Shown: piece after piece, positions 1-8,034 of the stretch
Position numbering within the stretch: the first letter of the stretch is position 1
Layout of the letters: each line of letters begins with the position of its first letter
DNA from: CAZHFA01 sp964534945
GTDB taxonomy: Bacteria; Bdellovibrionota_C; UBA2361; CAKMMH01
Direction: 5' to 3'
DNA: 26,581 bases
Assembly (NCBI GenBank): GCA_964534945.1
Contig: CAZHSB010000023.1
Span: forward strand, 1 to 26,581
Notes under the pieces: generated by a model
What the model was told of the DNA's origin: nothing
Database searches by the model: none
The model's input: the letters and a program-made list of their open reading frames with translations, nothing else
Translations under genes and position numbers: made by a program

Positions 1-10
1 TTTTTTCTAC

Positions 11-39
11 TTTTTAAGAATAAATTCAAATGATATACT
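11..39 (+). promoter_or_regulatory. Putative promoter of the ETF operon (extended -10)
   Basis: An extended -10, TGATATACT, lies at 31-39 (TGn followed by TATACT). A poor -35 (TTTTTA, 11-16) sits 17 bases upstream. The start point would be near 46, giving a leader of about 36 bases that holds a modest AAAGG ribosome site before the ATG at 82. The perfect TATAAT at 74-79 is only 2 bases from the ATG and has no -35, so it was not chosen. Inference from motif match only. Confidence 0.35.
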
Positions 40-81
40 TTGCAAGATGGGTAAAAGTTTTTTAAAAAAGGTTTATAATAA

Positions 82-2166
82 ATGAAAAATTACATTGTAC
101 TTTTGAAGCAAGTCCCTGATATTAAAGAAATAGATGATAACGCTTTTAATAAAGATACGGGAACGCTTATCAGAACAAAATTAAAAAATGTTTTAAATGA
201 ACTTGATAAACAAGCGCTTAGTTTTGCAAATAGATTAAAAGAGTTAGAGGGAGGTAATGGACAAGTAGTTTGCCTTACAATGGGACCTCCAATGGCAGAA
301 GAAGTGCTAAAATATGCGCTAGCAAGATCGGCAGACCATGTTATTTTATTATCAGACAGGGCGCTTGGTGGTGCTGACACTGTCGCGACAGCAAGTCCAT
401 TAGCTTCTGCAATAAGAAAAATTGAAAAAGAAATTTTTAACGGCAAAGATTATTATATAATATCAGGAATGCAATCTGTAGATGGTGATACCGCGCAAGT
501 TCCTGCACAAATTGCTTCAGACCTTGGAATACCTTGTATTCCTTTTTTGACAAATTTAGAGAAAAAAGAAAGCAAAATTGTTTTTTCAGAATTAACTTCA
601 GAAGGAGAAATAAAAGTTTCTTTGAGAAACTTTCCGTCACTACTTACAGTAGCAAAATATGATGTTGAATTATATCCAACATTCGAAAAAACTCGTTATG
701 CAAACAATACGAAAGTTACTGTTTGGGACGCTTCCTATGTAAGTGATGCGAAATATATAGGTGGAAATGGTTCAAAGACACAAGTCGTAAAAGTTTTTGC
801 TCCATCAAAAGCAAAAAGAAAATGTATTAAAATAGATTCTGTAGATGAGTTATCAAAAATTATTGTATCGTCTTTGAATGGAAAAAAATCTAATACTACG
901 CAAGAAAAAACTTATGAATATAAAATGGTAGAAGATAGAGATTCTATTTTTGACCGTTCGTATGAAGGATTGGAAAAAGAAAACGAAGCCTACGAAAAAG
1001 TCGAAAAAATTTTAGAAGAATTGAATATAAAAAGTATTGATCAAATTACGGATGATGTAAAAAACAAGCTTATAGAAAAATCATCGCTTAGAGATAAGGT
1101 GATTGATGAAATAATTTCTTCATACAGTCAAACAAAGCCTACATACTCAGGAGACATTTGGGTTCTTGCTGAAATAAATTATGGGAAAATTACGAACGCA
1201 ACATTTGAACTTTTAGGAAAGGCATCAAAGTTATCAAAAAGTTTGAAAGTAAAAGCATGCGTTCTTTTGCTTGGTGATAATGTTTCAAGCTTTCAGAATG
1301 AATTAATTTTTATGGGAGCTGATAAAGTTTATTGTATTGAAAAACAAGAGCTAAAATTTTTTGATCCTTTAATTTACGAGCAAGTGGTTTGTAAAATGCT
1401 TTTAAAATATTTACCGCAAATTGTTTTGTTCGCTGCAACATATCAAGGTAGAGTTTTAGGCCCAATAGCTTCTTACAATTTAGAATGTGGACTTACAGCA
1501 GATTGTACATCACTTGAGATAGGGGATAATTCTAGGAAAGGTGAAATTGGAGTATTGTTACAAACAAGGCCTGCGCTTGGGGGAAATATAATGGCTACAA
1601 TTTGTACAAAAAATTCAAAGATTCAAATGGCAACTGCACGACCCGGAATTATGAAAGCTTGTGAACGTGATGAATCGAGAAAGGGAGAAATTATAAACGA
1701 AGATGTAAGTATCGATATGTCAAAAAAGAGTTTTGATGTTTTACAATCTTCTTCTGAAAATAATAAAGTCGAATTCTCAAAAGAGATAATTATTTCTGGT
1801 GGAAGAGGGCTCGAAAATAAAGAAAAATTTAAAAAGTATATAGAAGATTCTGTAGATGTAATCTCTACTAAACTTGGAGTAGATGCTTCATGGGGGGCTT
1901 CGAGAGTTGCTGTAGAACAAGGATTTGCTGAAAGGCAAAGACAGATAGGGCAAACTGGAACTGCTGTAAGTCCTAAAGTTTATATAGCTTGTGGTATTAG
2001 TGGAGCTATCCAGCATGTAATAGGATTGCAGGGAGCTGAGACTATAATATCTATAAATAACGATAAAGATGCACCTATTTGTAATACATCTGATTATTAT
2101 TTTATTGGTAATGTAGAAAGCGTAATGCCAGAAATTTTAAATACAATCAAAAAAAATAATGAATAA
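82..2166 (+). CDS. Electron transfer flavoprotein, fused beta and alpha subunits
   Basis: This protein carries electrons from flavin dehydrogenases (acyl-CoA and related) to ETF:quinone oxidoreductase, using bound FAD and, in the family, AMP. Residues 1 to about 255 are ETF beta: an N-terminal KQVPD stretch, the segment around ARSADHVILLSDRALGGADT, and SGMQSVDGDTAQVPAQIA. Residues about 356-694 are ETF alpha, with the C-terminal FAD-binding domain visible as GASRVAVEQG (605-614), GQTGTAVSPKVYIACGISGA (623-642) and INNDKDAPI (659-667). The two halves are joined by about 100 charged, helix-prone residues. In most bacteria etfB and etfA are separate genes of about 250 and 320 residues in that order, so a beta-alpha fusion accounts for the length of 694. 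I saw no frameshift. The next gene is its expected partner, starting 31 bases downstream. Fusion and family are clear; the electron donor is not. Confidence 0.93.
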   Translation: MKNYIVLLKQVPDIKEIDDNAFNKDTGTLIRTKLKNVLNELDKQALSFANRLKELEGGNGQVVCLTMGPPMAEEVLKYALARSADHVILLSDRALGGADTVATASPLASAIRKIEKEIFNGKDYYIISGMQSVDGDTAQVPAQIASDLGIPCIPFLTNLEKKESKIVFSELTSEGEIKVSLRNFPSLLTVAKYDVELYPTFEKTRYANNTKVTVWDASYVSDAKYIGGNGSKTQVVKVFAPSKAKRKCIKIDSVDELSKIIVSSLNGKKSNTTQEKTYEYKMVEDRDSIFDRSYEGLEKENEAYEKVEKILEELNIKSIDQITDDVKNKLIEKSSLRDKVIDEIISSYSQTKPTYSGDIWVLAEINYGKITNATFELLGKASKLSKSLKVKACVLLLGDNVSSFQNELIFMGADKVYCIEKQELKFFDPLIYEQVVCKMLLKYLPQIVLFAATYQGRVLGPIASYNLECGLTADCTSLEIGDNSRKGEIGVLLQTRPALGGNIMATICTKNSKIQMATARPGIMKACERDESRKGEIINEDVSIDMSKKSFDVLQSSSENNKVEFSKEIIISGGRGLENKEKFKKYIEDSVDVISTKLGVDASWGASRVAVEQGFAERQRQIGQTGTAVSPKVYIACGISGAIQHVIGLQGAETIISINNDKDAPICNTSDYYFIGNVESVMPEILNTIKKNNE

Positions 2167-2197
2167 AAATAGGTTATAAAAAAAGAGGGAAATAAAA

Positions 2198-3853
2198 ATG
2201 ACAAATTATTTAAAAACAAAAGTTTTAGTAGTTGGCGCAGGGCCTAGTGGACTTTCGTTCGCAATCTCTGCAAAGAAGAAAAATTCTAATTTGGAAATAT
2301 GTGTAATAGATAAATCGGCAGATGCTGGCAATCATATTTTATCTGGTGCAATAGTTGATGCAAAAATATTAGATAATTTTATAGAAAAATATATTGGTTC
2401 TTTAGATGAAAATGAAGAATTAAAAAAAGAATTGTCCTTAACTGTAGATGGCGAGCAAATGCTTTTTTTACCAAATAGTGTGTTTAGTTTTGATATTAAA
2501 AAAGTATTAAATATTTTGAATAAGTTTTATAAACCATTTTCTTCAATGTTACATAAAAATGATTACGTTGTGTCCCTTTCTTCTTTAGTAAGAGTGTTAG
2601 AAAATTATGCAAAAAAAATTGGTGTTGAAGTTTATCATTCTTTCGCAGCAAAAGAAGTAATCTTTGATGAAACTTCAAAAGCAATAAGAGGCGTAAAATT
2701 AGTAGATCTTGGATTAGATGAAAAAAATGAAAGACAAGCAAATTATACGGCGGGAGAAACAATAGAATGTGACTTTCTAGCGCTTGCAGAAGGAGTCGAT
2801 GGATTGCTCTCAGAAAGTTTAGTGGAAAAAGCTGGATTAAAAAGAAAAACTCCGCAGCTTTATTCTGTTGCTGTAAAAGAAGTGATTTCTGTTACAAAGG
2901 AACAATATGAAAAGTTTGGAAAGAATCATGTTCTCCATTCTATTGGATATCCACTTTGTAATTTTTATTCAATAAATCTTTTTGGCGGAGGAATCGTTTA
3001 TCCTGTAGAAGATCAAAAATTAGCTGTTGGAATTATAGTCGGGCTTGATTGGAAATATGCAGATTTTTGTGCTCAAGATGCACTTGAGAAATTCAAAACA
3101 CACCCTGCAATAAAAAAATATATCGATGGTGGCGAAGTCATAGAGGCAGGAGCAAAAATGATTCCGGAGGGAGGATATAATGCGATACCAAGAAGTAACT
3201 TTGATGAGATTGGTTTTAATAATGCGATAATTTTAGGAGATAGCGCAGGTTTTGTCGATATGAGAAAGATTAAGGGGGTTCATAACGCGATAAGAAGCGC
3301 AGAAGCAGGAAGTGATGCTTTGATGAAATCCTTAGATAATAATAAAGATTTTGCTAGATTCTATACGGAAAACTTAAAGGAAAATGGAGTGCTAGACGAA
3401 CTTTATTTTTCAAGGAATTTTAGACAAATAATATCAAAGCTTGGAAATTTCTTTGGAATGCCACTTTCAATTTTTAGCCATTTCTTTCCTGATATTAAGG
3501 GAGAAGAAGATTTTAAGGTGATGTCTAAAAAATCATATCCATTAAAACTCAAAAAGAATTTTGATAAAGATTTTTTCGTTGCTATGGCAAAGACAGAACA
3601 TAGAGAAACGCAACCTTGTCATATAAAAATTTTAGATCCAAACCTATGTTTAAAATGTCAAGAAGAATTTGGATCGCCTTGTATTGCTTTTTGCCCTGCA
3701 GGTGTTTATGAAAAAGATAATAACGGGGATACGAAGCCTTTAAATCCATCAAATTGTCTTCATTGTAAGACTTGCCAACGAAAATGCCCCTATCAAAATA
3801 TAAAATGGACAGTACCAGAGGGGGGATCTGGGGCTAAATATAAGAGAAGCTAG
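2198..3853 (+). CDS. Electron transfer flavoprotein:quinone oxidoreductase
   Basis: A membrane-associated flavoprotein that takes electrons from reduced ETF and passes them to quinone through FAD and an iron-sulfur centre. The N-terminus has the dinucleotide fold GAGPSG (13-18), followed by the family block GNHILSGAIVD (44-54). The middle carries MIPEGGYNAIPRSNFD and the second FAD contact around LGDSAGFVDMRKIKGVHNAI. The C-terminal ferredoxin domain keeps FCPAGVYE and NCLHCKTC and ends in WTVPEGGSGAKY. Unusually it has eight cysteines (484, 487, 495, 499, 520, 523, 526, 530), where the mitochondrial-type enzyme has four. The start has an AGAGGG ribosome site and lies 31 bases after the ETF fusion gene, so the two are very likely cotranscribed. 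Length 551 fits the family. FixC/FixX-type relatives were considered, but the ETF-QO body and fused ferredoxin favour this call. Confidence 0.95.
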   Translation: MTNYLKTKVLVVGAGPSGLSFAISAKKKNSNLEICVIDKSADAGNHILSGAIVDAKILDNFIEKYIGSLDENEELKKELSLTVDGEQMLFLPNSVFSFDIKKVLNILNKFYKPFSSMLHKNDYVVSLSSLVRVLENYAKKIGVEVYHSFAAKEVIFDETSKAIRGVKLVDLGLDEKNERQANYTAGETIECDFLALAEGVDGLLSESLVEKAGLKRKTPQLYSVAVKEVISVTKEQYEKFGKNHVLHSIGYPLCNFYSINLFGGGIVYPVEDQKLAVGIIVGLDWKYADFCAQDALEKFKTHPAIKKYIDGGEVIEAGAKMIPEGGYNAIPRSNFDEIGFNNAIILGDSAGFVDMRKIKGVHNAIRSAEAGSDALMKSLDNNKDFARFYTENLKENGVLDELYFSRNFRQIISKLGNFFGMPLSIFSHFFPDIKGEEDFKVMSKKSYPLKLKKNFDKDFFVAMAKTEHRETQPCHIKILDPNLCLKCQEEFGSPCIAFCPAGVYEKDNNGDTKPLNPSNCLHCKTCQRKCPYQNIKWTVPEGGSGAKYKRS

Positions 3854-3905
3854 ATACAAGTTATTTTGATATTTGAAAAAAAGATAATTTTAAAAGGTTG
3901 TTTTT

Positions 3906-4571
3906 ATGAAAATTCTTCTTAATAGACTTATTGTTTTTAGTTTTACATTTTTTATTTCATGTAGCATTTTTGTTAAAAAAGATTTTCTTAATTCTGGCGA
4001 TGTTAAATATAAAAAAGAATTAAGAATCTCTAATCAGTTAATTACAGTTACGCCTCACAATACTTCTTATGCCATATTTAAATTATGGGAAAAGGATAAA
4101 AATAATATTTGGAATAAAATAGATGAGTTTGATGGAAGAATTGGTGGTAGGGGAATGTCAAGTAATAAGCAAGAAGGGGATAAGAAAACTCCCACAGGAG
4201 TCTTTGCTTTGAAAGAGGGATTTGGAATTAAAAAAATATCAACAAAGATAAAATATAGAAATTTAAATGGCTCAGAATATTGGGTTGATGACTATAACTC
4301 ACCTTTTTATAATACAATGCAAATAGGATTAGGAAAAAATGCTTGGAATTCATCGGAACATCTAGTGGAAAACAAAGTAGAATATCAATATGTAGTCGTG
4401 ATCGATTACAATAGATACCCAGTTATTAAGAAAAGAGGTTCTGCCATTTTTCTTCATGTTGAAAATAATAAAGAGACCTCTGGTTGCGTAGGTGTTCCTA
4501 AAAAGAAAATGATAAAAATCTTGAAATGGTTAGATCCTAACAAAAATCCTAAAATTATATTAGGTTATTAA
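3906..4571 (+). CDS. L,D-transpeptidase (YkuD-type) family lipoprotein
   Basis: Probable periplasmic enzyme acting on peptidoglycan stem peptides (3-3 cross-linking or attachment to the diaminopimelate residue). The N-terminus is a short hydrophobic signal ending in FISC, giving a lipidated Cys19. The catalytic domain has GDKKTPTGVFAL (91-102) and then H184 and C194 in the arrangement FLHVEN...TSGCVGVP, the His/Cys pair of the YkuD fold. The Arg that often follows the catalytic GC[IV] in classical members is Gly here, as in the COG3786-type subgroup. It starts 52 bases after the ETF-QO gene with an AAAAGG ribosome site; no strong promoter or terminator was seen between them. Its stop codon is one base from the stop of the convergent transporter gene. 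Exact reaction (transpeptidase or carboxypeptidase) is not decided by sequence. Confidence 0.82.
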   Translation: MKILLNRLIVFSFTFFISCSIFVKKDFLNSGDVKYKKELRISNQLITVTPHNTSYAIFKLWEKDKNNIWNKIDEFDGRIGGRGMSSNKQEGDKKTPTGVFALKEGFGIKKISTKIKYRNLNGSEYWVDDYNSPFYNTMQIGLGKNAWNSSEHLVENKVEYQYVVVIDYNRYPVIKKRGSAIFLHVENNKETSGCVGVPKKKMIKILKWLDPNKNPKIILGY

Positions 4572-4572
4572 G

Positions 4573-5817
4573 TTAGTTTTCTTTTAAATTTAATTTTCTG
4601 TCAGTAAGCTTTGTTACCATCATAGCGCAAACTGTGTTCCCAGTTGAATTTAGTAACGTTGCGGGAGCATCAATAATTGTGCTTATAATCAAGATTAATG
4701 GAAGCAGTTCGGGAGAAAATCCTAATATAGACAATAATGCCATTTCTCCTGCAACCCCGCCACTTGGAATAGCTCCAATAATTACACTCGTGATAAAGGC
4801 AACGATGAAAACTATAAAAATTGTGGAAAAGTCAAAAAAATTTTGTCCAATTAATTGATGTAAAAAAAATATTTTAAAAACATTTCCAATCAAAGAGCCA
4901 TCTTTGTGAACATTTATCCCTAGAGGAAGAACAATTTCGGCAATATCATCAGGTACGCCCATTTTTTTTGTTGCTATTAAGTTAGCAGGAAGTGATGCAG
5001 AACTTGAGCAAGATCCTAATGCCATAATAGATGGAGGAATAATGTTTTTCCAAAAAATTTTTATAGCAGTAATTCCTCCAGATATATATGCATAAAAAGT
5101 AAATAAAACAAAAAATGAAAAAACAGTAATTAATAAATATAAGATAAAAATTTTTGCATATCCCGAAAATATTTGAGGTCCTGTTTCATGCACTACATTT
5201 GCAAAGTAACAAGCGAGGCAAAAAGGCGCAAGCTTCATAACAAGCTCTATTAATTTTAGCATTATATCTTTTCCAGAATTTAAAAATGCAGCAATGGGTT
5301 TTCCCTTTTCTTTACAAAGTGATGTTGAAATTCCAAATAAAATTGAAAAAACAATAAGAGGAAAGATATTGTTTTTAGATAGTAGCAATGAAAAGTCACT
5401 AGAGGTAAAGATATTTGCTGATTTTTTTAATAATTCTTTTAGTGATATTAAATTACTATTTGTAAATTCTTCTGATAAGTTATTAAAATTTACTGGATCT
5501 AGCATTAAAAGATTTTTAAAAGAAAATATTCCTAAAATTCCTAAAGAAATTGAAATAAAAGCAGTAAAAAGGAAAACTATAATCGAATTTTTTAATATTT
5601 TCCCCATTCTTGAAATTTTATTCATTGATGCCAAAGCAGAAGATGTACAAAAGAAAATAAGAGGAACTAGTGTCATAAATAAAAGGTTTAAAAACAAATC
5701 CCCGATTGGTTTTACTAATATTATTTTGTCGTCTGAAAAAGTTCCTATCACTCCGCCAATAATAATGAACGAGATTAAGGTTATAGATGATTTATAGTTT
5801 TTTAAAAAATTTTTCAT
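4573..5817 (-). CDS. DAACS-family cation symporter with altered substrate/ion residues
   Basis: An inner-membrane secondary transporter of the dicarboxylate/amino acid:cation symporter family (GltP, DctA, SstT relatives). About eight hydrophobic segments are visible, plus the re-entrant loop signatures: the serine-rich GSCSSSASLPAN (268-279), VLPLGINVHKDGS (296-308), AIPSGGVAGE (349-358), and the last helix IIDAPATLLNSTGN (381-394). Length 414 is normal. By alignment from memory to archaeal GltPh, the NMDGT motif is HKDGS, the substrate-binding Arg397 is Ala386, and the sodium-site Asp405 is Asn394, while Asp394 (D383), Thr398 (T387) and Asn401 (N390) are kept. This argues against glutamate or aspartate as substrate and possibly against ordinary sodium coupling; neutral amino acids or another small molecule are possible. 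The gene is divergent from the exonuclease gene and abuts the transpeptidase gene tail to tail. Confidence 0.88.
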   Translation of the reverse strand: MKNFLKNYKSSITLISFIIIGGVIGTFSDDKIILVKPIGDLFLNLLFMTLVPLIFFCTSSALASMNKISRMGKILKNSIIVFLFTAFISISLGILGIFSFKNLLMLDPVNFNNLSEEFTNSNLISLKELLKKSANIFTSSDFSLLLSKNNIFPLIVFSILFGISTSLCKEKGKPIAAFLNSGKDIMLKLIELVMKLAPFCLACYFANVVHETGPQIFSGYAKIFILYLLITVFSFFVLFTFYAYISGGITAIKIFWKNIIPPSIMALGSCSSSASLPANLIATKKMGVPDDIAEIVLPLGINVHKDGSLIGNVFKIFFLHQLIGQNFFDFSTIFIVFIVAFITSVIIGAIPSGGVAGEMALLSILGFSPELLPLILIISTIIDAPATLLNSTGNTVCAMMVTKLTDRKLNLKEN

Positions 5818-5906
5818 AACAATCCAAGAATAATTTATTAAGTTTATGATAAAACAAAGTGACTACTTTTTAAATATATAGTTTTTAAGGAATAAAAATA
5901 AATCTC

Positions 5907-5935
5907 TTGTTAGAGCTGATTTTAGGATATAAAAT
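5907..5935 (+). promoter_or_regulatory. Putative sigma-70 promoter of the exonuclease gene
   Basis: TTGTTA (5907-5912) and TAAAAT (5930-5935) are separated by 17 bases. The predicted start point, 6-7 bases after the -10, falls on the A of the ATG at 5942. The only SD-like run, AGGA at 5924-5927, is 14 bases before the ATG and therefore poorly placed. A leaderless transcript is predicted. Confidence 0.5.
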
Positions 5936-5941
5936 TCCATC

Positions 5942-7339
5942 ATGATATCTATTTTTTTTGATTTAGAAACAAGCACTACTAATCCTATAGGACAGATTTT
6001 AAATTATAGTTTAATTGCTACAGATGATAATTTTAACGTTATAGAGGAGTGCTCTGGGGATATAAAGATTTCACCTTTAGAACTTCCAGAGCCTCAAGCA
6101 ATATTAGCAAATAGAATTAATGTTATTGAGCATCAAAAGAAGAATCCTTTAAATGAAATGATGTCTATGAAAAGAATTTATGATTTTTTTGAAAAAATTA
6201 TAAAAGAAAGTGGGGGAGAGAAAATAACATTAATAGGTTACAATTCATTAAAATTTGATGTTCCATTTTTAAGAACATCTATGATAAGAAATGGGCTATC
6301 TCCATATTTTGCTGGTAAGATTATTTATAGAGATTTACTCTTTTTAGTCAGAAAGCTTTCTTGTGTAGAAAAAAATTTTAAAAGAATTTCTGCTAAAGAT
6401 TCAAAAGATATTAATAAGCTTTCATTAACATTAGAAACGACATGTCAAAATTACGACATATTGATAGGAAAACAACTTCACTCATCAAGAGATGATGTTA
6501 TATTGACGATAGAACTTGCTAAAAAGCTTTTAGAAGAATTTAATGCTGACATAAGAAAGTTTAGAGGCTATGAATTAGAATACTCTGAACATCTTGAATA
6601 TAAAAATCCAGAAAAAATATTTACTCCGATTTTTCCAGAATATGATTTAGCAAATTCAAATACATTCGTGAATAGATTTTACTCATTATTGGATTATTCT
6701 GACAAAGCTTCGTTGTGGATTGATCTTGATGATTTTAAAAAATTAAAAGATGGAGAAAAGGAAAAATCAATTAGATGGTATAATTATAATTCTTCATCCC
6801 TTTTTAAGAGGGGAGAACTTACAAAGATTTCTTTGGATTATGTAGAGCTATCAAAGGAGGCGATAGGTAACTTAAAAGGTATAAATTTAGATAATTATTT
6901 TTCGACAACAGTCTGTGATATTGAGCAAGATATATATAGACTTCCATTTAATTCATTGGATTTATTGAATAAATTTATTTGGGGTGACCATTCTCCAATC
7001 TCTATTGAGGCCAAAAATAAGGATTTAAACAATGTTTTATCACGATGGAAGATAGCAAATTTTAATTGGGATTTAGAAAAGGAATCAGAAAATATAAAAT
7101 ATTTAAGAATGTACGCTAATTATAGGTATGGAAATGAAAAAATGTTACTATTAAATAAATTTGCTACTAAGGAAAGTGAGGAAAAAAGTGATTTTCATAA
7201 AAGTTTTTCTGATTTAATGTTAGAAATTGAATCTTTAAAGAAAAAAGAAAATCTAAATAATGAAGATGTGGTTTTGTTGAGTTCTTTGGAGGAATTTTAC
7301 AAAGAATCTTATATATCTAAATTTTTTATTAATAATTAA
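5942..7339 (+). CDS. sbcB: Exonuclease I-like DEDDh 3'-5' exonuclease
   Basis: Probable single-strand-specific DNA 3'-5' exonuclease used in repair and recombination. The DEDDh nuclease core is complete: FDLET with D7 and E9; LIGYNSLKFDVPFLR with D106; and H180-SSRD-D185, the final His and Asp spaced as in this class. The stretch ELPEPQAILANRINVIEHQ resembles the LPQPGAVLITGITPQ region of E. coli ExoI, and after the nuclease domain the protein continues with an ExoI-like region to 465 residues, close to the family length (about 475). This makes ExoI more likely than a DnaQ-type proofreading subunit. D7 in the first motif fixes the start at this ATG. The small coiled-coil gene follows after 6 bases. 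ExoI is best known from gammaproteobacteria, so its presence here is mildly notable. Confidence 0.82.
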   Translation: MISIFFDLETSTTNPIGQILNYSLIATDDNFNVIEECSGDIKISPLELPEPQAILANRINVIEHQKKNPLNEMMSMKRIYDFFEKIIKESGGEKITLIGYNSLKFDVPFLRTSMIRNGLSPYFAGKIIYRDLLFLVRKLSCVEKNFKRISAKDSKDINKLSLTLETTCQNYDILIGKQLHSSRDDVILTIELAKKLLEEFNADIRKFRGYELEYSEHLEYKNPEKIFTPIFPEYDLANSNTFVNRFYSLLDYSDKASLWIDLDDFKKLKDGEKEKSIRWYNYNSSSLFKRGELTKISLDYVELSKEAIGNLKGINLDNYFSTTVCDIEQDIYRLPFNSLDLLNKFIWGDHSPISIEAKNKDLNNVLSRWKIANFNWDLEKESENIKYLRMYANYRYGNEKMLLLNKFATKESEEKSDFHKSFSDLMLEIESLKKKENLNNEDVVLLSSLEEFYKESYISKFFINN

Positions 7340-7345
7340 AAGCTT

Positions 7346-7819
7346 ATGAAAATTATTAATTTTATGTTATCAATTTCAATTATTATTGTTCTTTGCTTTC
7401 TTACAATGGAATTTCGAGATTATAAGTTAGAGCAAAAAGAAATATCAGAATACCTAATCAACTCATCAAATCGATTAAATGATCTTGAAAAAAGAATAAA
7501 CTATTCACTCAAAAATCAAAAGTCAGGAAATAAAATTCAGAATAATACTGAAATAGAAAATTTTAGAATAGAAATCTTATCATTATTATCTGTCACTGTG
7601 AGATATTTTTTAAGTGTATCAGAAGAGCAAGGTAACCTTATAAAGCTTTTAGAAAATATAAATGCATATAATGAAGCCCCAGATACTGAAAAAGATTTTA
7701 TGCAAAAATCATTACAAGAGAATGTAGATAGATTAAGAAAGGAAAATCTGGATTTAGCAAAATCAAGAGAAGGCCTAAAAGGAATAGTAACAAACTTAAA
7801 AGATAACTCTTTAGAATAA
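7346..7819 (+). CDS. Unknown small membrane-anchored coiled-coil protein
   Basis: I do not recognise this family. Residues 5-22 form one hydrophobic helix that could anchor the protein or act as an uncleaved signal. The rest is highly charged and helical, with heptad-like stretches at about 27-60 (around LINSSNRLNDLEKRINYSL) and 115-150 (around ENVDRLRKENLDLAKSREGL). There is no cysteine beyond one in the hydrophobic segment and no catalytic motif. It starts 6 bases after the exonuclease stop and is probably translated from the same mRNA; no good ribosome site is visible, so coupling is likely. A scaffold or division/secretion accessory role is possible but unsupported. Confidence 0.65.
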   Translation: MKIINFMLSISIIIVLCFLTMEFRDYKLEQKEISEYLINSSNRLNDLEKRINYSLKNQKSGNKIQNNTEIENFRIEILSLLSVTVRYFLSVSEEQGNLIKLLENINAYNEAPDTEKDFMQKSLQENVDRLRKENLDLAKSREGLKGIVTNLKDNSLE

Positions 7820-7820
7820 A

Positions 7821-7919
7821 ATCCCCCCTGTCTTTTACGAAAAACCCTTATTTTAAGGAAGAAAGCAAGAAAGAGATTAGAAGTAGAATTCTAATTCCTG
7901 TTTTTTAGGGGAGATTTTT
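7821..7919. other. Nested inverted-repeat element (possible bidirectional terminator or small RNA)
   Basis: Immediately after the TAA of the coiled-coil gene, ATCCCCCCT (7821-7829) can pair with AGGGGAGAT (7907-7915), 8 of 9 positions. Within this lie CCTTA/TAAGG (7846-7850 / 7854-7858) and ATTAGAA/TTCTAAT (7876-7882 / 7889-7895, 6-base loop). T runs follow both the inner hairpin (7901-7906) and the outer stem (7915-7919), and on the minus strand GTTTTT follows the small hairpin. It lies between two convergent operons, so a shared terminator is the simplest reading. The rest of 7920-8034 shows nothing I can name. Confidence 0.45.
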
Positions 7920-8034
7920 GACAATAATTTAAATAAAACGGAGAGAAGTATTTTATTTATCTATTTCCCATAAAAACTTGATTAGAATCTTTTAGGTATG
8001 ACGCATTGTTCTTTGCATCGTAATTGTATTTTTC

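Noticed and set aside
74..79. A perfect TATAAT before the ETF start codon
   Set aside because: Only 2 bases from the ATG and without a -35 at the right distance; transcripts would begin inside the gene.
5294..5797. A 167-codon open frame on the plus strand inside the symporter gene
   Set aside because: It is antisense to a well-supported membrane protein, has no ribosome site, and reads as a charge-swapped mirror of the hydrophobic protein.
7995..8025. Possible small hairpin (GATGCA / TGCGTC on the minus strand) after truA as terminator or tRNA remnant
   Set aside because: Six pairs with a wobble, no T run, and no tRNA-like arms.
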